Below are positions 1 to 16,576 of a stretch of DNA of 64,000 bases, in pieces. Both the position numbers and the translations under genes were made by a program. Numbering within the stretch: position 1 is the first letter of the stretch; every line of letters begins with the position of its first letter. This stretch comes from Gonium pectorale. Taxonomy: Eukaryota > Chlorophyta > Chlorophyceae > Chlamydomonadales > Volvocaceae. The stretch spans positions 846,142-910,141 of the forward strand of contig LSYV01000006.1 of assembly GCA_001584585.1 (NCBI GenBank), read 5' to 3'. The notes beneath the pieces were generated by a model. That model saw nothing but the letters and a program-made list of their open reading frames with translations, was not told the DNA's origin and searched no databases.

Positions 1-345
1 CCTAAGCCTCCATCGCCCGAGCCGCCCTCGCCAAAGCCTCCATCGCCGCCCCCGCCCTCACCCAAGCCGCCCAGCCCACCGCCGCCAGAACCTCCTTCGC
101 CAAAGCCACCTAAGCCTCCGTCGCCTGAACCGCCCTCACCTAAGCCTCCGTCGCCCGAGCCGCCTTCGCCTCGTCCACCGTCCCCTCCTCCTCCCTGGCC
201 TCCCTCGCCACGCCCTCCCTCGCCTTCACCTCCGTCGCCACCGCAGCCGCCTTCGCCACGGCCACCTTCCCCACCGCCCTCTCCTCCGCCTCTGCCGCCC
301 TGGCCTCCCTCCCCGCCGTCCCCTCCAATGCCACCGCTTCCGCCC
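1..345 (+). repeat. Coding proline/serine repeat (PPSPxPP), hydroxyproline-rich rod
   Basis: Imperfect tandem units of Pro-Pro-Ser-Pro with Lys, Glu, Arg or Trp between them run without a stop in frame 1 to the first Cys of the globular domain. Such rods are O-glycosylated and extended in pherophorin-type wall proteins. Confidence 0.85.
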
Positions 346-3300
346 GGCTTTTGCACCGGCACAACGTTTGCCTCCGTCGATGAGTACCTGAAAGCTGCTG
401 TCGCTGAGTCTGCGACCGCTACCCTATTTGTGTACCAGCAATCGCAGCCACTTGGACCCGACGAGACTGCTCTGATCACGGGTGGACCCTGGAACGACAC
501 CACCCCACTGACCGTCTCCCTGCTGCGTCTCGAGGACACGAAGCCTTGCTTCCCGCCCTCTGTGTTCACCGACCAAGCTGGCAAGGCGTCGATAGTGAGT
601 TCACGATGACCGGACCATCGGGTTAAGGAGATTCAAGCGTTGGCGGGGCCAGGCCGATTATTGGCCGGAATGGCTCTTTCGTCAGATCGGGGGCGCGCCT
701 GGAGAATCGTCTATGGAGCTCCCGCGTCGCCCTTCGCTGCTGCGCCCATGCCGCCATAAGGCTTGAGCCCGCCCTCCCATCCTCCATTCAGCGCTTTCCT
801 GCCTTCTTCTCCCGCCCCCGGCCCCCCGGCTGCATACAGGTCCCCATCCTGATGCAGACCAACAGCACCATCACGTTCACGCTACCCGCGGGTGCCTCGG
901 CCGCGGGGGTGTATGCGTACCGGATCACTTCCGCGTCGGGGGGCTCCACGGCCTGGCGGCTGTTGAACGCGCCCGCCGCCTGGTTCCTGCATGCAGACGA
1001 GGGGAAGCAGGCAACACCCGGAGGATGGATTGGGTTGTACGGGTGGGTGCGCGGGTGTGCGCATCACCCGCTCAGCCAAGTTACGGGTTACAGGTTACAC
1101 ATCTGGTCGGCGTTGCGGCCAATGGATCAATTGCGAATAGTGGCGTGGTCATGATTGCCGAAGCTAACCCGTTTCAATGCCGAAGTATGGCGCGCGTAGT
1201 GTCCTAGACAGTCTGCAGATGGCCCGCGTCTTCGAGTCATGTGCAGAGATGTGCACGACCCCGCTGTGCTATGAATGCGGATGATAAGCTTCAGATGCAG
1301 AGCAAGCAGGCGCGAAGCAAGCAAGCAGGCAGGCAGGCAACGAAGCCGGCATCCCCGATGCAATCCGCCCGCAGGACGTCCATGCTTAGCGGCGCCGCCA
1401 CTCCGCATCCCCCAGCCCTGGTCCTGACCAACGCCGCCACCCGGAGCTGGGTGCTGCTGCAGCCGAGCTCCAGGAGGGTGGGCGACCGCTGGGTGCAGTA
1501 CTTCGACGTGCCAACATCCGTACCGCCGGGGGAGTACGAGGTCTGGGTGCACAACGGCGCGGGTGAGCTGAGACTCGCTCAGGGCACGGAATGGGCGCGG
1601 GCTGCGTGCGCCACGGCGTTGCGCAGACTTCGGCTTCTGCTGTGCTCAGGGTACGATGACGTCCGGGTAACCGCGTTCACCCCAGAAAGCCATGATGCAT
1701 CCAGGCGGATTCCTTCTAAAGCCCCGATGTAATCCCCACTAAATACACCGCCATCAGCTTACAAGTTCTCCCTGATATGTGAAACCGCGCACCGCTAAGT
1801 GGAGGTTCCGCATTGCCGCACCCTGCTCCGTGACATCCGTACCGCAGGCGGCTCCTTCGCCTGGACCAAGTACTCGTCGTCCGTCAGCACCTTCGTGCTC
1901 ACCACCGTCACCGTCGCCCCGGCCAGCACCGCACAGCTGTGGTCGGCCCTCAACAGAGTCAGATGGCCGGAGCCAGCCCCGACGCGCAGATAGCAAGCGC
2001 CGTGACCGCCCTAACCCGGAGCGGCGGCGGCGTGCTGCAAATCCCCGCGGGCACCTACTACTTCAATAAGTCGATCAGCATCCCGGCGCGGACAATCGTG
2101 CGCGGTGCAGGGCAGGGGCTCACCACGCTGGTGTTCCGAGGGCTGAGCTACCCGCCGAACTTGTTCTCCGGCTCGTCCTTTGGCATCGAGTCGCTGACGG
2201 TCCGGGCGCCCATGAGCGCCGCGGACTGCAACGTGATGTCCATTGTTTCAAGCTACGGTTGCACGGTGCGTGGCAGGCGGTGGTTGCAACCAGTGTGCCA
2301 ACAGTTATTGTCCGTATAGCTGCTGCACGGTTAGGGTGCATTGGCTGAATTTCGAGGGGCCCCAGTGGACCCAGTAAGAGTCGTACAAGTCTAACCACCA
2401 AGCCGCTCGCAGATAGCTCATGCCGGGCAGGGTTGCCCGCCCGCTCTGTCGCGCTGCAGCGTGAGCCATGCTACATATGCCGATAAGTGCCTAGGGTGAC
2501 CAGTCATGTACTCATGTTTGACGTGACTCTCTGTCGTGTCGTGCCGGCAGTATCAAGCCATCCAGAAGAAGCGCAACACCGAATACTCCTGGGTGCGTGA
2601 CGTGGACATACGCAAGCCAGCGGCCGACGACCCGCCGCCCGCCAACTGGAACCGTACGGCGTACGTCACCCTGTGTACAACAGCTATCAACTCGGAGGCC
2701 AGCGAGAACCTGGGGGTGGACAACGTGTTCGCCGAGGACTGCTACAACTTCATAACCGTGACCGGCCAGTCCAACTACACGAGGGCGACCAACATCCGCT
2801 TCGCGTATAGGTGGGTGCGACCGCGGAGTGCTTGTTGCAGCGTCTCTGTCAAAGCTGCCAGCCAAAGAAGTCCTGACTCTCTGAGCGTAGCGAGGAGAGC
2901 TCAGCTTATTGCGAGGAGACTGCCTGTTGCGTGTAAGCAGCGTATGTGTATGGGCACGACGTACGGCAGGCCCGTACGGAGGGTGGCTCGAGCTGCTTTG
3001 TCTAGCGGCGCGGCTCTGGCGCCCTTATCTGCCGTTTGTGCTTTGTTCCTACTGGGTGTGTCCCTCTGCCAGGACGGTGCCCGTAGATTCCCACCCACCC
3101 ACCCGGGCGGGCTAGCCGCGCGCTGTATGCGTGGTTGCCTGCTCCGACTTGTCGGGTGGTCAGGGGATGCCCTGTTGCGCATTGCCCTGTTGGCTCCATG
3201 TGGGTCTAGGCGGGCGTCGCGCGTGCTCGTTTGGCTGCACACCTGCCTACGGGGCGTTTTGCGTGCTGCTGCGTTGCGCCTTGTTTGGCCGTCGCGTTGC

Positions 3301-6300
3301 ACGCCCTGTTTGATGCGATCTGGAACTGCTAGCACTTCCGGCCACTAGTGCAATCAAAACATGGGGCGTTGAGAGGGAGGCGGGTTTCGGCAGGGAGCGG
3401 CCCGGAGCAGAGTGCGGGTCATAGGTTGGCTCCTTGCGGGTTGTTTGTTGGCCCGGACCGATCTGGGGCCTCGTTCTGCTGTAACGCAACACGGCAGTGA
3501 CGAGCAATAAGGCAAGGGTAGCAGTGCGAAAGTTCTTGGCCTCTTGCCGGTCATACCGTACGGCTGTCGCGTGCGCACGCTTGCAGTTTGTAGCGGCTTG
3601 TGATCGCGGCGTGGCGTTCTTCTGCTGTGGTATCCCGTATTCGCCATATTCCTGAAGCCTCCGAGCCCTTCTACTGGTGTGTGCCCCGTCCCATGCAGAG
3701 ACATGTCGTTCCTACTCCGTTGTGGTCATAACCTTGTGGTTGAGAACGGCACTCGGCACTTCCTCGGCACGGCTCGGATAAACAATCGCTACTACATCGG
3801 CTGGCAGCCTGGCTTCCTTGTCGGACAGTACTGCCCGACGTCATGTAAGTTCCTGAGTGCCGGGGCCTTCTTACTTCGCCCCTCTGAACCCAAATCAAGG
3901 TTTGATTGTTGCTGAGTGTGACTCGCCAACATGGGGGTGCATTGCACTGCGGTATGCGCTGCGCAAGGCCTGGTTTGCGGCGCGGCGGCAGGGACCACGT
4001 AATGTATGCGTCGGTTTGACTCAGCGCAATCATTGGAACCCGCTCATTGCTGTTGCACTCCCGCACACCATGCCTGAACGCAGTCACCAAGAATGTATAC
4101 TACGGCAACATGACAAGTACGAGTGAGAACCAGTCTTGGAACGAGTAAGAACGGCGTTCGGTATGCAGTTGCAAGCGTACAGTGAGATCAAAGTGTGCTG
4201 CCCGCATGTTGTTCAGTACGGACCCAACCGTCGGGCGCACGGTGCCGCTGAAGGCCCATGCCGATGAGTTGGATGTGTCCCAACTCAGCGCATGGAGTTC
4301 ATGACAACCGGACATTCCCTGGTTTCCCTGGGGGAAGCGCCATTCGTGTTGGCTAACCCTCCTCCCTTCTCGTTTGCACGCCTTACCAGCAACACCAACG
4401 CCGACGGCAAGGAGGGTTGGTACTACGGAGGCGTCTCAAGCGTAAACGGAAAGGTCATGGGCCTATCGAGTATTTTGCAGTGAGTGGTGGGGCTTGTATC
4501 GCATCACCAGTAGTCGCAAGGGGAATTGCGCGCTCGAGCCGTGTGTCCGTGTGTGCTCGAGCCGTGTGTGCTGTGCGCTGCGCGCCGCATCTCGCCGCAG
4601 CCGCGTTGGGAGCCGTTGGTACCTGCCTGGGGTGACGGTCGGTGACTACGCAATCGACACGTGCTGACGCGCATTAGTTGGTGCTGACGCGGGCATGCGG
4701 CCTTCCCTTATGTGACTGAGGCGCGAACGGCACAGGTCGACCATGGTACACCGCTGCCCCGTGTTGCCGTTGTCCGTGTGCCCTTTTGATTCTGTGTCTC
4801 TGAGCTGCGGCCCCACTGGCGACCGAGCAGGGAACCAGTTTACAATGGGGCTACTCAGAACCTGACGAGCAACTACGACATGAGCCTCCTCTCCGGCTCC
4901 ATTGTCGGCATCGTGGGCGGGCGGGGCCTGGGCCAGACGCGCGTGCTGGCCAAGGCGACCAACCGTGACCCTGCCCGGCCCACCGTGACGCTGGACGCTC
5001 CATGGGACGTTACCCCAGATAACACATCCACCATCGCCATCACGAAGTTTAGGGGTGGGTCGTGCCTTTCGAGGCCGGTAGGCCCTTACGAGTCACGTAG
5101 GCACGTGCGTACCGGGTTCTCGCCCGGGGCGGCGCTTCCCCGGCATGCCGCCTCTCCCCGGATGAACAGCCCCTGCCCTCGGCCCGCTCGCCCCCCATCC
5201 CCGACGCCATCGCCATCGCCGCCCTGGGTTCGCCGCACAGGGCGCATGCTGTTCGTCCGTAACAACTTCACGTCCGAGGGCCTGCACCAAATCAGCTGGG
5301 CGGCGGCCGCCGAGATCATCTACGCAGACAACCACTGGGGCGCAAACTTCTATGACGCCAGCAATGGCACCGGGCCCAAGATACCGGGAACGATGATATT
5401 CTTAGAGGCAAGCTCATGAGTGCCGTAGTGCCTTCTCCCTTCTGCGGCGATGGCGGCATCGCCCATGTTGGGAATGGCTGATTGGGCGAAAGCAGGTCCC
5501 AGACTGGGATGTATGCACGCGCTTCACTATGCCTAGCAGCTAAGCAGAGAGCCCTGGTGCCACACGCGGGGGCCTGTTTCCTTTATGGCACCTGCACTTT
5601 CTTGACCCGCGCCAACTCGGTCCCCCGCCAGGCGGGCCTGAACGACACAGCGGTCGCGCCAACGCAAGTGGGCTACACCAACTTGTTCAGGTGCGTCATG
5701 GGTCTGCCTGGTACGGCAGGCATCTGGCCGAAAGGGTGTCGTCGCGGCGGTGCGTGGCTGATCGTGACACGGCACGGCCTTCACCGCATGCAACTGCGGT
5801 GTTGTGCACGACATTGGGGATGCAGACCCGTGGGTCGCCCAGTTCATCTCAGCGCTTCTCCAACGCGGCGTCCCGGCTGTTGCCTCACGCTACGGAATTC
5901 CCTGCGCCCCGTGCAGATTTGGAACCCCGGGCGTCTTCGCTGGTATGCTCAGCGGCAACTGGTATGGCCAGGTGCTCAACAACACGGTCATACCAAACAC
6001 CTGGGGCGTGGACATCTGGTCCGCTGGGTTCGGCGTGCCAACCGCAACCTCCGGAACACCCTGGGCCGGCCAGATGGCATTTGGCCTCGCCTTCCGAGGC
6101 AATAAGAACCCGGGGAAGGCCCACTTCACGATCAACACGGGCGTCTACTCGGGCGCCAGCATTGTGGAGGGTAACACCAACGTGGACAAGATCACCACCT
6201 CCATCTGGCCCGGGGTGACGTCCAACCGCATCCTGTTTCGGGGCAACACCCAGAACAACGCCTCCGCGCCACTCTACACTTGCCTCTCAACCGTCAACTA

Positions 6301-6394
6301 CCCGCGCTACTGCGGCGCGTCGCCCGCCAACCTTACGGTGGACTGCCGCGCGCGGTGCGCCAACAATGGCTCCCTGGCGCTGTTCTTGCCGTAG
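1..6394 (+). CDS. Proline-rich extracellular beta-helix (pectate-lyase-like) protein, 5' end missing
   Basis: Likely a secreted cell-wall or extracellular-matrix protein. The window opens inside an exon (1-594, frame 1) of about 110 residues of PPSPxPP repeats, the hydroxyproline-rich glycoprotein signature of volvocine matrix proteins. It then enters a globular part. Phase-consistent exons: 1-594, 840-1042, 1390-1562, 1848 to about 1940, about 1965-2265, 2551-2810, 3699-3844, 4390-4479, 4831-5054, 5241-5407, 5632-5690, 5917-6394 (TAG stop). The stretch with GGGVLQIPAGTYYF followed by TIVRGAGQGLTTLVF is typical of right-handed parallel beta-helix (pectate-lyase superfamily) proteins, and many Asn-X-Ser/Thr sites fit secretion. 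Two places do not close: a frame switch near 1940-1970, and at least one unplaced exon between 3845 and 4389. The catalytic role is unknown; it may be structural. The start and signal peptide lie outside the window. Confidence 0.75.
1300..1341. repeat. Intronic GCAA/GCAG microsatellite
   Basis: Short run of GCAAGCAG-type units just upstream of the exon that begins at 1390. Simple-sequence repeat inside an intron; no function implied. Confidence 0.7.
5408..5631 (+). other. GC-AG intron
   Basis: The exon ending at 5407 (codon GAG) is followed by GCAAGC, not GT, and its frame hits a stop at 5417-5419. No GT donor exists in the last codons before that stop. The acceptor CAG before 5632 restores the frame at phase 0. 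The sequence therefore supports a GC-AG intron, a known minor splice class. Confidence 0.7.
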
Positions 6395-6983
6395 ATGGGT
6401 CGTGGGTGTACTTGAGGTTTAGAGTATAGAGGCTTGTACTTGGGTTGGCTTGCGACATCAACACGGCCATCCCCGACAGCCGCTGCAAACAGAGGTGTAC
6501 CGCCATTGAGAAAATGACGATTGCAGCCAGAACAGGTTGCGCGCCGTGACTTCAGGCGCGAAGAGCTTCATGAGAAGAGTGTCGTAGGCCTGCATTGTAC
6601 AACTGCACGCAATGCGCACTTGCCGCACATTGCCCCGGCGTGACGCGTGATACCTTCATTCATGAAATTGCTATTCGCGCGTGTGTTATCATTCATCGCT
6701 CGTGTCGCCTCGCGAGAGTGCCCTAGATGCGTAAGGGCAGGCATGTGCCATACATTAAACTGGGTCGAGGTGTACCCGCACCACGTAGCCGCATGCCAAC
6801 GGCTTTCTGCTGCTGCATACGGATAGCCTCAATTTGAAGTGCACGTCGCGGCAACTGGCTAGCATGGACTCTGGTGCGTAACCTGGAGCTGGAGCTGCCT
6901 GTAGCAAGCAGGGATAAGACCGGTAGATAGCTAGATTATAGAGTCGGATGCTGCTTTGGGTTTGAATCCACTTGTAGCGTAAA

Positions 6984-6988
6984 TGTAA
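6984..6988 (+). promoter_or_regulatory. TGTAA polyadenylation signal, beta-helix gene
   Basis: TGTAA is the usual volvocine poly(A) signal. This is the first good copy after the stop at 6394 and would give a 3' UTR of about 600 nt. Confidence 0.5.
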
Positions 6989-7097
6989 GCGCATCTGGAC
7001 CGGGCAGGCATTCATGACGTGCTGTGCACTCTCTCCTGTGTATGTCACCCGTCCATGCCCGTGACGCTTGTGTCCTCCATCCTGGATGCCCTTCTGC

Positions 7098-7102
7098 TTA
7101 CA
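7098..7102 (-). promoter_or_regulatory. TGTAA polyadenylation signal, TTLL1 gene (complement)
   Basis: TTACA on the plus strand reads TGTAA on the minus strand. It is the first copy I found downstream of the TTLL1 stop, implying a long 3' UTR of about 1.1 kb. Confidence 0.4.
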
Positions 7103-8227
7103 AGCTCCATGACGGTGCACTGACCCCTACCACACCTTTGGCTGACGGCAGAGCGCTCATGCACATCGTACGGCCCAGGCATTCTGGAGTTAGGGGCCCG
7201 TTCATTTCAACTGCAGCGTTGTAGAAGAGCTCCGATGCCACATCTGAATCCGCTTGGCTTCACGGCATGTGCCAAGGACGTCTGACAGAGCAGCTACTGC
7301 GGCAAAGCCACGGTCCCCGGATGCGACGGCCATTTCTACAACAGAGCACACCGACATCCAACTGGGCTAGTGCACACCTATCTATGCGACAGCACTTGTG
7401 ACTAGTAATTTGCTTCGGGGCACCTATCTCAGCGGCAGTGGTCAGCGCGTGCAATCGGCACAGGCGATGCAACCCTCGACAGACGACAGTTCGCTCTGTG
7501 CAGGATAGCACCATACCCGAGAACTGCTGCCGTGGGACCAGTGAGGGTCGCCCTATGGTCTCCAAGGCATCGGATCCGCCTCGAGTGCCTGCCACGGATC
7601 GGTTGGCCTTGCTACTGAGCCGCGTCGGCCGAAGGTCAGGAAAAGCCGCTATTAGAGAGCAGGGCGCGATGGGAGCGGATGGATGAGCCCGTTGCTGCGT
7701 AGGGATGTCCACGTCCTACCGAAAAGCCGGAACCATCTTCGCACTTGTATGAAAGGCCTGAAGGCTCCTGGAGGCTGGTGCCGTTCGCCTGCAGATGGAC
7801 GCCTCCGAGGCGAGCCGTGAGGGCCCCGGCCACGGGTGCCGCAAGCGCAGCGCTGGGCAGGTCCATCACTGGTGCAGACGCAGGTAAGATATCATGGGCT
7901 GGCGCTGGCTATATGCCACTGCGGCAGCGGGGTTGTCGTTGAGCTTGAATTGCCACGACAGTTGTGGGTGGCACCCACCAGCGGTTGCAAGTGGGGTTTG
8001 GCAAGTTGGCTGGGTTGGCTGCCCGGGCTTAGGCATGCTGGCTGGCTGGTTGGCGGCCGCAGCGACGCGGGTTTGGGAACGTCGCCGGGACCGACCAGAG
8101 CGAAGGTAGGCGGCCGGCTGACCACTTCTGCGTGTGCCAAGGATGGACGGGGCGAGCAATGACCGCGGGCCGCGACGACACTGATGGGCGCGAAAAGAGA
8201 GCCAACGCGGGCCATTCGTGACAGGCC

Positions 8228-12348
<4,121 letters not shown>

Positions 12349-12672
12349 GCCAGCTTTCTCTAATAGTGGCAAGGTGTTGTAGACTCTGCAGGTACTTCTT
12401 GGCGCTGATTAAAAGCGAGCTGTCGGTTATCGGCTTGGATCCCATCGAGTACGGGACGAGGGTACCGGAGGACGGTTGCAGCGGGAGTTATTATAGTCCT
12501 CTTACTGACATCAAGATAGGTCCATCCGGGAAGTTGCTGTGTAAATTCAGCATTCAGCATTCAGCGGAACGCTCGTTTACGATTGCAACGGCGATATAGG
12601 TCGCGGAGCTCCGAGTGCTCAGTCAAAACAACTGCCCGTAGCCGGAGGGGTCAGGAGCGGGCAGTCGGCGAA
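12349..12672. promoter_or_regulatory. Divergent promoter region, TTLL1 / mL45
   Basis: Only about 324 bases separate the TTLL1 start (12348, -) from the mL45 start (12673, +), so both 5' UTRs and promoters must lie here. A short direct repeat of cagcattcag occurs near 12548-12563. I recognise no TATA box. Confidence 0.5.
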
Positions 12673-15272
12673 ATGAACTCGCCTTCATCAGGCAGCGCTA
12701 TGCGATTGCTTCGGAGCGCTGTGCAGCAGGTAGCAATCGACATTCTCGATGTGTGTTTCGGCGTATCTTCGACACGCCACCGTGCCGCCGACCACCCAAT
12801 GCAGGCGCAAGGAGCGGGTTTGTGCCTGGGTGGCGGTGGCTGGTGGCAGCGGCCCCCAGGGTCGCTCATCGCCAGTCAGCCCAGCACCAGCTTCGTAGTA
12901 GCTGCAGCTGCCTGGCCCACAAGGTGAGTATAGGAGCGGGCTTGCCCACGGTTCAAGTGGTTGGAGCCTGGAGCACATCATGGCGGGAGGGTGGCGCGGC
13001 GCATCAGCGCGCCCCTGTGATCTTCTGGTAGCGAGGTGTCTTCCAGTAAGGCAAGCCCCCTGGTCCAGTCCGCAAGGTTGGGTCGGGCCTTCTCTCAACC
13101 CTTGCGCGTTCTTGCTGGCCCAGATCGTAAAGCTGCACACCCTGGCTAGTTGATGGGGCTCAACAGGGCCCGTCTCGGGGGCTCGTCTCGCTCACCGTTG
13201 AAACCAGCTCTCGTATCCTTGCCTTCCATAGCTCCGTCCGTGGCATGGCCCGCATGGTGCCCGCCGGTGGAGTCGACCCGTGGAGCTGGTGAGTCAGCGT
13301 GCGGATGCTGTCTTCTCTTCGGGCTGCCGAAGGGCGCGGATAGTTGTGGTCGGTCATTTGGGGTGTGGCTTGTCCCAGAGCCGTGGGACACATAGCACCC
13401 GTACTGTTGGAGCTGTGAGCGTCCCGCAGGAATACCAAGGAACGGGCGGGCGGAAAGGAAGGGGCATGGGCTGCTTGCATCGTTGCTTGGGCAGGAGGTC
13501 TGATGCCCAGAACAGGTGTCTCCCGCTGTCCCCCGGGCTCCTCGCCTGCCGTACTGCTCTATGCAACCACTCCGGTGGCCAGGCTCTGAGACAGCAGCCC
13601 CGCGCACCGTCAGGTTCGACTACCGCAAGTTCGTGTACCCGGACCTGTACGACCCCAATGAGTCGCTGCTGTGCAATCGATACAAGTCGCATGGCGTGGT
13701 CATCGAGCGCTACCAGCAGCCGCAGCCGCTGAAGCACTGGAACGTCCTGGCCGACCCAGAGCTCGAGCGGCGCATGAAGCACTTCTACCAGAGGTGTGTT
13801 CTTTTGTGCTTGGCAGCTTGCTTAGGGCAAACTAGCAGCACTGCTAACAGAGGTGTGTCTATGCGTGTGCGCTTGGTGGGCACTCCTCTCGCCTCGAGCG
13901 TGACATGCTGGGTACCGTATGTGCGTGCACTGGCTGTTGGGCTGCACCGTGCGTTGGGGGGGGGCTTGGTTCCCTGAAGAGGCAGGCGTACACACGCCTA
14001 CTGTTGGGTGCGCTGATGGCCGGGGGTTCCACCAGGGTGTCTTCCGTGAACAGCCGGACCATGTCCCCACCAGGCCCCGGTCGCGTGTCATCGCCTGCCA
14101 TGCAGTCCCAACCACGTTCTCGTCCAGCGACGACTAGCATGACTGCTGCTCCACTCTTGGATACATCTTTTGCGTGCTGCAACTTGCTCACACTGCTTTG
14201 CGAAGCGCGCGCACTGACGAGCTGGGTCCTGGGGGCCCCGCTCCAGGTTGAGCACGAGCGTGCTGTGCCGCCGCTCGGTGTGGGGCTACAGCAAGCCGGC
14301 GCTCCAGACCCGAATCCTGGACGCGTACCGGAATGTCAACCAGGCGCTCGCTAGCGGGAACCTCAAGCTGGCGGAGCCGGTGTGTGCGGATATGGGCGGC
14401 GCGGCGGGGCGGGTCGCAGCCCTTCGGCACCCGTTCTTGGGCTCGCGACCGGCGGTCAATGGCAGCGAACGTACTGAAGCGCCAAGGGGATGACATCCGC
14501 CTGGCGAATGCTTTTGTAGCTGCTTACATAGCCCCAGCTCGTTCGCAATGGCCTCGTCCGCATTTTGTGGGCTTTCTGCCTGCTCCCCAGTGCCATTCCT
14601 GCCCTGCCTTGATCCCCCTACTTGTCTACCCTTAGGGTTCATCTCTCCCGGCGTGCGCCTCCGTTTGCCCTGCCTTGCCCCTCCCGGGCCTGCACCCACC
14701 CAACTCCCGTTGTGGTCCGTCTCCCTACAGTTCGTCTCAGAGCAGATGCTCCCGCGGCTTGCGGGCGAGGTGTCCCGGCGGGGACGCGTTGCGGTCAAGT
14801 GGGAAATGGTGGACCCACAGCCCCAGCCCGGGGACGTGCAGCTCGTCTTGGGCGGTGTGGTCCAGAACCCGCTCAAGCAGGGTCGACTGCACTTCGTGCA
14901 GTGGACGGCGCGGATCGCATCGCGCCAAAGGGTGGCGGTGTACGACAGCAAGGGCAGCGTGATAGCAGGTGCGGGCAGGGTCGCTGACGGCGTACGTTGG
15001 AGGGATGGAGAGCTATCCTAGGCGGGTTCTGGGCCCTGCGCCTCTGAACAGCGCTCTGGTGTCTGCGACGCGTGCGCTGGTGCGCTGATCCATGCCAGGT
15101 AACCTGCAGTAAATCTACACACGAACCGTGTCCCCTTCATACCCCAGGTGACCCCGACAAGGTTCTAGACGTGGTGGACTACTGGGTTTTCGAGCGGCCC
15201 ATCCTCAAGGCCCTCGCTGTGCCTCGGCCCGGGCCGCAAGGCGCGGACTGGCGCCTTGTGGAGCGTCTCTGA
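12673..15272 (+). CDS. mL45: Mitochondrial large ribosomal subunit protein mL45 (Tim44-like domain)
   Basis: Predicted mitochondrial ribosome protein near the exit tunnel, related to Tim44/MBA1 and thought to tether the ribosome to the inner membrane. Seven exons close in phase (288 codons): 12673-12729, 12850-12923, 13232-13288, 13614-13793, 14247-14379, 14731-14968, 15148-15272. The N-terminus has an Arg/Ser/Ala-rich stretch (MRLLRSAVQQ) that looks like a mitochondrial presequence. The Tim44-like domain starts near the segment SVWGYSKPALQTRILDAY. It ends with the strands LHFVQWTARI, then DVVDYWVFERPI and GADWRLV, which is typical of mL45. The first three exons are short and rest on splice phase alone, so the extreme N-terminus is less certain. 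An alternative in-frame ATG is at 12700. Confidence 0.85.
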
Positions 15273-16576
15273 GCGTGCTAGCAGCCGCCCTTTGATAGCC
15301 AAGGACACTTCCTGGTGCAGTATTGACTGACTGGGAAGGCTGGTGAGCTAGACCCAGGTCGCGAAACCCGAGAGCGGAGCGAACGCTCCCTGGTCGCCAA
15401 GGCGCAAGGGAGCGTGGAAGCCATGGGGACTGGGTTGTAGCGGCTCTTAGCGAGCAGCTGAAGCCGATCTGGTGCTGGTGGTGGGCTTCAATTTTGGACC
15501 GTATGTGTGTGGGCGTTGCTGTCCAGGGTAGAGGTGAGAGCGAGCGGGAGGGGAGAGTCGTGTCGCCGAGTTGCACTGAGCGCCGGCTGCAAAATGCCAT
15601 GGCTGCGGTAATGGGGCTCTTCTGTCGCCAGGGCGAGGAGTGCCTCCGCGCCGCAAGCTCAAACCGGACAGGCTTGATACCGCAGGCGAGTACGGTTCTG
15701 CAGCAGAATTGCGCCACGGAAGGGCGCGAGGAGGTGCCTTGTTCGGATCTCGCTGGCGGTACAACCGGCATTAGAGTTTGCCTGCTGCATTCGCCGTCAG
15801 CGCTTTGCTTGGCGCGGACGGTGCCATGGAGTAACGCACGCCGATGAGTAGGCAGGTCAGGCGGGCGTAACACTTCAAGGGCATGTCCCCCGCGCAAGCC
15901 TTCTTCCTTCGTAGATTGTGATCCGACTGCACAACGTGTGACAGCACTACCGTCCGTGGACGGCTAGGCGGACAGGATTGGGCGTAGATTGACGGGGCAC
16001 TCATTCCTTCGGATGGCAGCGGCGCTGCCGCAAAGGTGTGAACCACGGACAGTGAGGGAGACGAGGTGGCGGGCGGACAAGGGTGGGTGTGGCGTGAGTG
16101 CCCTGTGAACGCGCCCTCGCCACACCAGCCACACCACGCTGCGAGAAGTTGCCCCGACAATGTTCGCTTGGTCTTCCAAGCCCCGGCGCTGCGAAGCGCA
16201 TCGCAAACTGTCGAGGTACGGAACGTGCTACAGGGCCATCGAGATGCTAAGTCTTTACGCGCTGGCTTTGCTCCATGTGGCTCCATGCCTGTTGCGTGCG
16301 GCAGAAGCTGAACTTGCAGGTTTCGGGAACCCTCGGTGTCGAAAGAGAACCGTACGGTTGCGGCGCAGAAGAGAGGATGCATTGTATAGAGCTTGCAGGG
16401 GCCTGCATGCCGCGTGACCTTGTGTAATATGTGCTCAACGGCCCTCAAGAGCGCCGAGTCAGCCACGCTTGAGTAGTGCTGCAGCCAGATTTGTCGTCGA
16501 CACATTGATTAACATAAAATACGATTACTGGCTAAAATATCCGGGTACTGGACGCAAGAGACGTGGGCCTCTCGGC
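15273..16576. other. mL45 3' UTR and promoter of the Fam20-like gene
   Basis: No domain-bearing frame is visible. The region up to about 16440 is best read as the long mL45 3' UTR. The remaining ~135 bases precede the next start. It turns noticeably AT-rich around 16490-16550. Confidence 0.5.
16423..16427 (+). promoter_or_regulatory. TGTAA polyadenylation signal, mL45 gene
   Basis: First TGTAA after the mL45 stop. It lies about 150 bases before the next predicted start codon. Confidence 0.45.

Larger units (their letters stand above)
6395..8227. other. Convergent 3' UTRs and spacer
   Basis: Lies between the stop of the beta-helix gene (+) and the stop of TTLL1 (-). It probably holds both 3' UTRs, with opposed signals at 6984 and 7098. 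Open frames here are short and show no domain. I see no other gene. Confidence 0.6.

Noticed and set aside
1..345. Proline repeat considered as a mobile or CRISPR-like array
   Set aside because: It is an in-frame coding PPSP repeat with degenerate units and no spacers.
5804..5916. Open frame just upstream of the last beta-helix exon
   Set aside because: It ends at a good acceptor (CGTGCAG) that joins in phase to the exon ending at 5690, so this stretch is intron.
6955..6975. tRNA-like B-box string (gggtttgaatcca)
   Set aside because: No matching acceptor stem, A-box or anticodon arm at the right distances on either strand.
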